Positions 12,945 through 15,057 of a DNA stretch of 15,057 nucleotides are shown piece after piece. Positions within the stretch are counted from its first letter, which is position 1. Every line of letters starts with the position of its first letter. Under the pieces are notes generated by a model, which was not told where the DNA came from, ran no database searches, and was given only the letters and a program-made list of their open reading frames with translations. The stretch is from positions 1 to 15,057 of the forward strand of contig NZ_DATCSD010000173.1 in assembly GCF_036568665.1 (NCBI RefSeq), read 5' to 3'. Origin of the DNA: Ohtaekwangia sp036568665 (GTDB taxonomy: Bacteria > Bacteroidota > Bacteroidia > Cytophagales > Cyclobacteriaceae). Both the position numbers and the translations under genes were made by a program.

Positions 12945-14243
12945 ATGCGATATAAAAGTATTAAAAAAGACCTCTTCGAGTCGAACCGGAAAAACCTGGT
13001 GAAGGAATTAAAGTCAAACGCACTGGTAGTTGTTAATGCCAACGACATTATGCCGACAAACTCGGATGGCACCATGCGCTTCCGCCAGAACAGCGATCTG
13101 TTTTACCTGAGTGGTGTAGACCAGGAAGAATCTATACTGGTACTGTGCCCTGATTTTCCGGATAAGAAATATAGGGAGATACTTTTCCTTCGTGAAACGA
13201 GCGACCTCATCGCTGTGTGGGAAGGACACAAGCTTACAAAAGAAGAAGCATACGAGCAGACCGGTGTTGAAACGGTGCTGTGGCTTTCTGATTTTCATAA
13301 GGTGTTTAACATGCTGATGGTAATGGGCGATGTAGAGCATGTATACCTGAACACCAACGATCATTACCGTGCAGAGGTATCGGTAGAGACACGCGAGTCG
13401 AGATTTGTAAAATGGTGTTTGGAGAAATATCCGTTGCATCGTTACGAACGCCTGGCTCCAATCATGCACCGCCTGAGAAGTATAAAATCGAAATACGAGA
13501 TCGATCTGCTGCAACGTGCCTGCGATATTACCGAGAAAGCCTTTAGACGTGTGCTGAAGTTTGTGAAGCCAGGGGTGATTGAGTATGAAATAGAGGCGGA
13601 GTTTGCGCACGAATTTTTACGTCATGGTTCTCGCGGATTTGCTTACGAGCCCATCATTGCTTCCGGAGCGAGCTCATGTGTGCTGCACTATATCGAGAAC
13701 AATAAACCATGTAAGGATGGCGATGTATTGTTGCTGGATGTAGGAGCGGAGTATGCGAACTACAACGCAGACCTTACACGCACGATACCGGTGAATGGTA
13801 AATTTACCGATAGGCAGAAGGACGTTTACAATGCCGTGCTACGAGTACAACGCGAAGCATTCAAGATGCTGAAACCCGGTGAGAAGTATTATGACTATCA
13901 CAAAGAGATTCAGAAAATCACCGAGAGTGAATTAATTGGTTTGAAGTTGATCGATAAAAAAGACATCAAGAACCAGGATAAAGAAAGACCGTTGTTCATG
14001 AAATACTTTATGCATGGCACGGGGCACCAGCTAGGATTGGATGTGCACGATGTAGGAAGTATGTATCACAAAATGCAGGTAGGCCAGGTGTGGACGGTGG
14101 AACCCGGTATATATATACGCGAAGAAGGATTCGGTATACGCATCGAGAACAACGTAGTGATCGAGAAGAATGGTGTGCACGACCTGATGAAGAACACACC
14201 GGTGGAGGTTGATGAGATCGAAGAGATTATGAATAGTAAATAA
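12945..14243 (+). CDS. pepP: Xaa-Pro aminopeptidase (M24B family)
   Basis: A cytoplasmic enzyme of 432 residues from ATG 12945; a GTG 18 nt upstream (12927) is in frame, but the ATG matches the usual MRYKxI start of Bacteroidota homologs. It removes N-terminal residues that precede proline. The N-terminal creatinase-like domain (about 1-170) includes RFRQNSDLFYLSG; the pita-bread catalytic domain follows. Numbering from 12945, the five metal ligands are all present: Asp265 (LLLDVGAEY), Asp276 (NADLTRT), His361 (HGTGHQLGLDVHD), Glu386 (VEPGIYI) and Glu401 (IRIENN). The enzyme should bind two Mn or similar metal ions. It is divergent from the fucosidase gene and is followed 9 nt later by a DUF4198-like gene, so the two are probably cotranscribed. 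The symbol follows E. coli PepP by family resemblance. Confidence 0.95.
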   Translation: MRYKSIKKDLFESNRKNLVKELKSNALVVVNANDIMPTNSDGTMRFRQNSDLFYLSGVDQEESILVLCPDFPDKKYREILFLRETSDLIAVWEGHKLTKEEAYEQTGVETVLWLSDFHKVFNMLMVMGDVEHVYLNTNDHYRAEVSVETRESRFVKWCLEKYPLHRYERLAPIMHRLRSIKSKYEIDLLQRACDITEKAFRRVLKFVKPGVIEYEIEAEFAHEFLRHGSRGFAYEPIIASGASSCVLHYIENNKPCKDGDVLLLDVGAEYANYNADLTRTIPVNGKFTDRQKDVYNAVLRVQREAFKMLKPGEKYYDYHKEIQKITESELIGLKLIDKKDIKNQDKERPLFMKYFMHGTGHQLGLDVHDVGSMYHKMQVGQVWTVEPGIYIREEGFGIRIENNVVIEKNGVHDLMKNTPVEVDEIEEIMNSK

Positions 14244-14252
14244 AAAATACCT

Positions 14253-15057
14253 ATGACCTTGCGGAGTATACGATATATACTGGTGGCGTTTCTGGTCTGT
14301 ATGCTGTCGGCTGTTGTGGCGCATGAGTTCTGGTTGCAGCCGCTAAAGTTTATATACTCCGTTGGGGAGAAGGTAAAGATCAATTTTGTAGCAGGTGTTA
14401 ATTTTATAGGCGAGCCGTTAAACCTGAAGCGCGACCAGCTCGAAACACTCACGCATTATCATCTGTCCAGTACAGCGGATCTGAAAGCAACGGTAGTAGA
14501 AGGAGCTAAAGATCATCTTGAATTTACGTTGCCGGAAGAAGGCACGCATCTGCTCGCGATGCAAAGTATAAAAACCTTCTATGAGCAGGATGCTGATAAG
14601 TTCAATGCCGAATTGAAAGAGAATGGCTTGGACGATGTATTGGCAGCACGTGAGAAGGCCGGTGCTACTGGCAAACCCGGGCGGGAGCTATACTCGCAGT
14701 TAACCAAAGTATTACTACAAGCCGGTGCGAAGCGCGATGACACCTATAAAAAAGTAATTGGTTTCCCGATCGAGATTGTGCCGGAACGAAATCCATACGC
14801 ATTGAAAGCCGGAGAGAACATGCGCTTTAAAATTTTGTGGAACAAGAAGCCGTTGTTTGGTGTGCGTGTTAAAGTGTGGAATCGTAAGGAAGGATTAACC
14901 ACGTTACAAAATATATATACCGAGCAAGATGGCACGATGGAAACGCGCATCAGCAACAAGGGCACCTGGATGGTGAGTGTGGTATATATGGCGCCATCAA
15001 AAGATACCCAGGCTGAGTGGATGAGCTATCGGTGTAATTTGGTGTTTGGAGTGGAGT
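14253..15057 (+). CDS. DUF4198-like secreted protein (3' end outside window)
   Basis: The frame opens with ATG at 14253 and stays open to the window end (268 codons), so it is partial at the C-terminus. Residues 1-23 form a signal peptide (MTLRSIRYILVAFLVCMLSAVVA). The mature protein starts HEFWLQPLKF, with VAGVNFIGEP at 46-55. The N-terminal A-H-E-F-W-L followed by a beta-rich domain is the hallmark of DUF4198 proteins, some of which are named periplasmic components of nickel or cobalt transport (NikK-like). A His directly after the cleavage site could bind a metal. The middle (about 110-165) is helical and charged; the later part (KILWNKKPLFGVRVKVWN) looks like an immunoglobulin-type beta fold. 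The visible length is close to a full family member (about 260-270). It follows pepP by 9 nt, which suggests cotranscription but does not show a shared function. Confidence 0.85.
   Translation, partial: MTLRSIRYILVAFLVCMLSAVVAHEFWLQPLKFIYSVGEKVKINFVAGVNFIGEPLNLKRDQLETLTHYHLSSTADLKATVVEGAKDHLEFTLPEEGTHLLAMQSIKTFYEQDADKFNAELKENGLDDVLAAREKAGATGKPGRELYSQLTKVLLQAGAKRDDTYKKVIGFPIEIVPERNPYALKAGENMRFKILWNKKPLFGVRVKVWNRKEGLTTLQNIYTEQDGTMETRISNKGTWMVSVVYMAPSKDTQAEWMSYRCNLVFGVE

Noticed and set aside
13014..13610. A 198-codon minus-strand frame inside pepP
   Set aside because: It is a shadow of the conserved M24B gene; its translation has no domain pattern.
1..15057. Mobile elements, CRISPR arrays, tRNA or rRNA genes, toxin-antitoxin or defence systems
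   Set aside because: I found no transposase, integrase, direct-repeat array, tRNA-like T-loop or paired small toxin/antitoxin genes. The genes are ordinary chromosomal ones.

Overview
The window looks like ordinary chromosome from a Bacteroidota bacterium, most likely in the Chitinophagia/Sphingobacteriia part of the phylum. The evidence is a set of protein families typical of that phylum (DUF1684, DUF4198-like and DUF4199-like proteins, a WGFFGH-type zinc phospholipase C/S1-P1 protein, a secreted GH29 fucosidase), upstream sequences that fit the Bacteroidota promoter consensus (TTG, about 19 nt, TAnnTTTG), and start codons without clear Shine-Dalgarno sequences. I see no IS element, phage gene, integrase, CRISPR array, tRNA or rRNA. 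The genes come in short units that switch strand often.

Layout. 2-2894 (minus): pheT, then a 181-nt non-coding gap with strong hairpins (a possible 6S-type RNA), then a small coiled-coil protein. 3006-5050 (minus): a membrane-anchored DUF1684 protein and a serine hydrolase of the class C beta-lactamase/PBP-like type. 5162-6305 (minus): radC and rpsT, with a clear intrinsic terminator after rpsT and a textbook Bacteroidota promoter before it. 6372-8006 (minus): a secreted M1 zinc aminopeptidase, divergent from 8059-9042 (plus), a zinc phospholipase C/S1-P1-like protein. 9075-9991 (minus): a small conserved protein and a membrane-anchored SRPBCC protein. 10100-11132 (plus): two tandem paralogous four-helix membrane proteins. 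11164-11538 (plus): a VOC/PhnB-like protein, convergent with 11570-12880 (minus), a GH29 alpha-L-fucosidase. 12945-15057 (plus): an M24B Xaa-Pro aminopeptidase followed 9 nt later by a DUF4198-like secreted protein cut by the window edge.

How the genes fit together. There is no single pathway. The left part is housekeeping (translation: pheT, rpsT; DNA metabolism: radC; probably division, if the coiled-coil gene sits next to zapA beyond the left edge). The rest is mainly envelope and secreted hydrolases: two peptidases, a zinc phosphoesterase-like protein, a serine hydrolase and a fucosidase, as expected for a heterotrophic polymer or protein degrader.

The most interesting signals are not protein genes. 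They are the structured spacer between pheT and the coiled-coil gene, an AGCTAAAAGC/CTTTAAGCTTT element present in two separate intergenic regions just after minus-strand stop codons, and a strong preference for the Ile codon ATA after codons ending in T, which fits an over-represented TATA tetramer. I did not find a clearly new multi-gene system.
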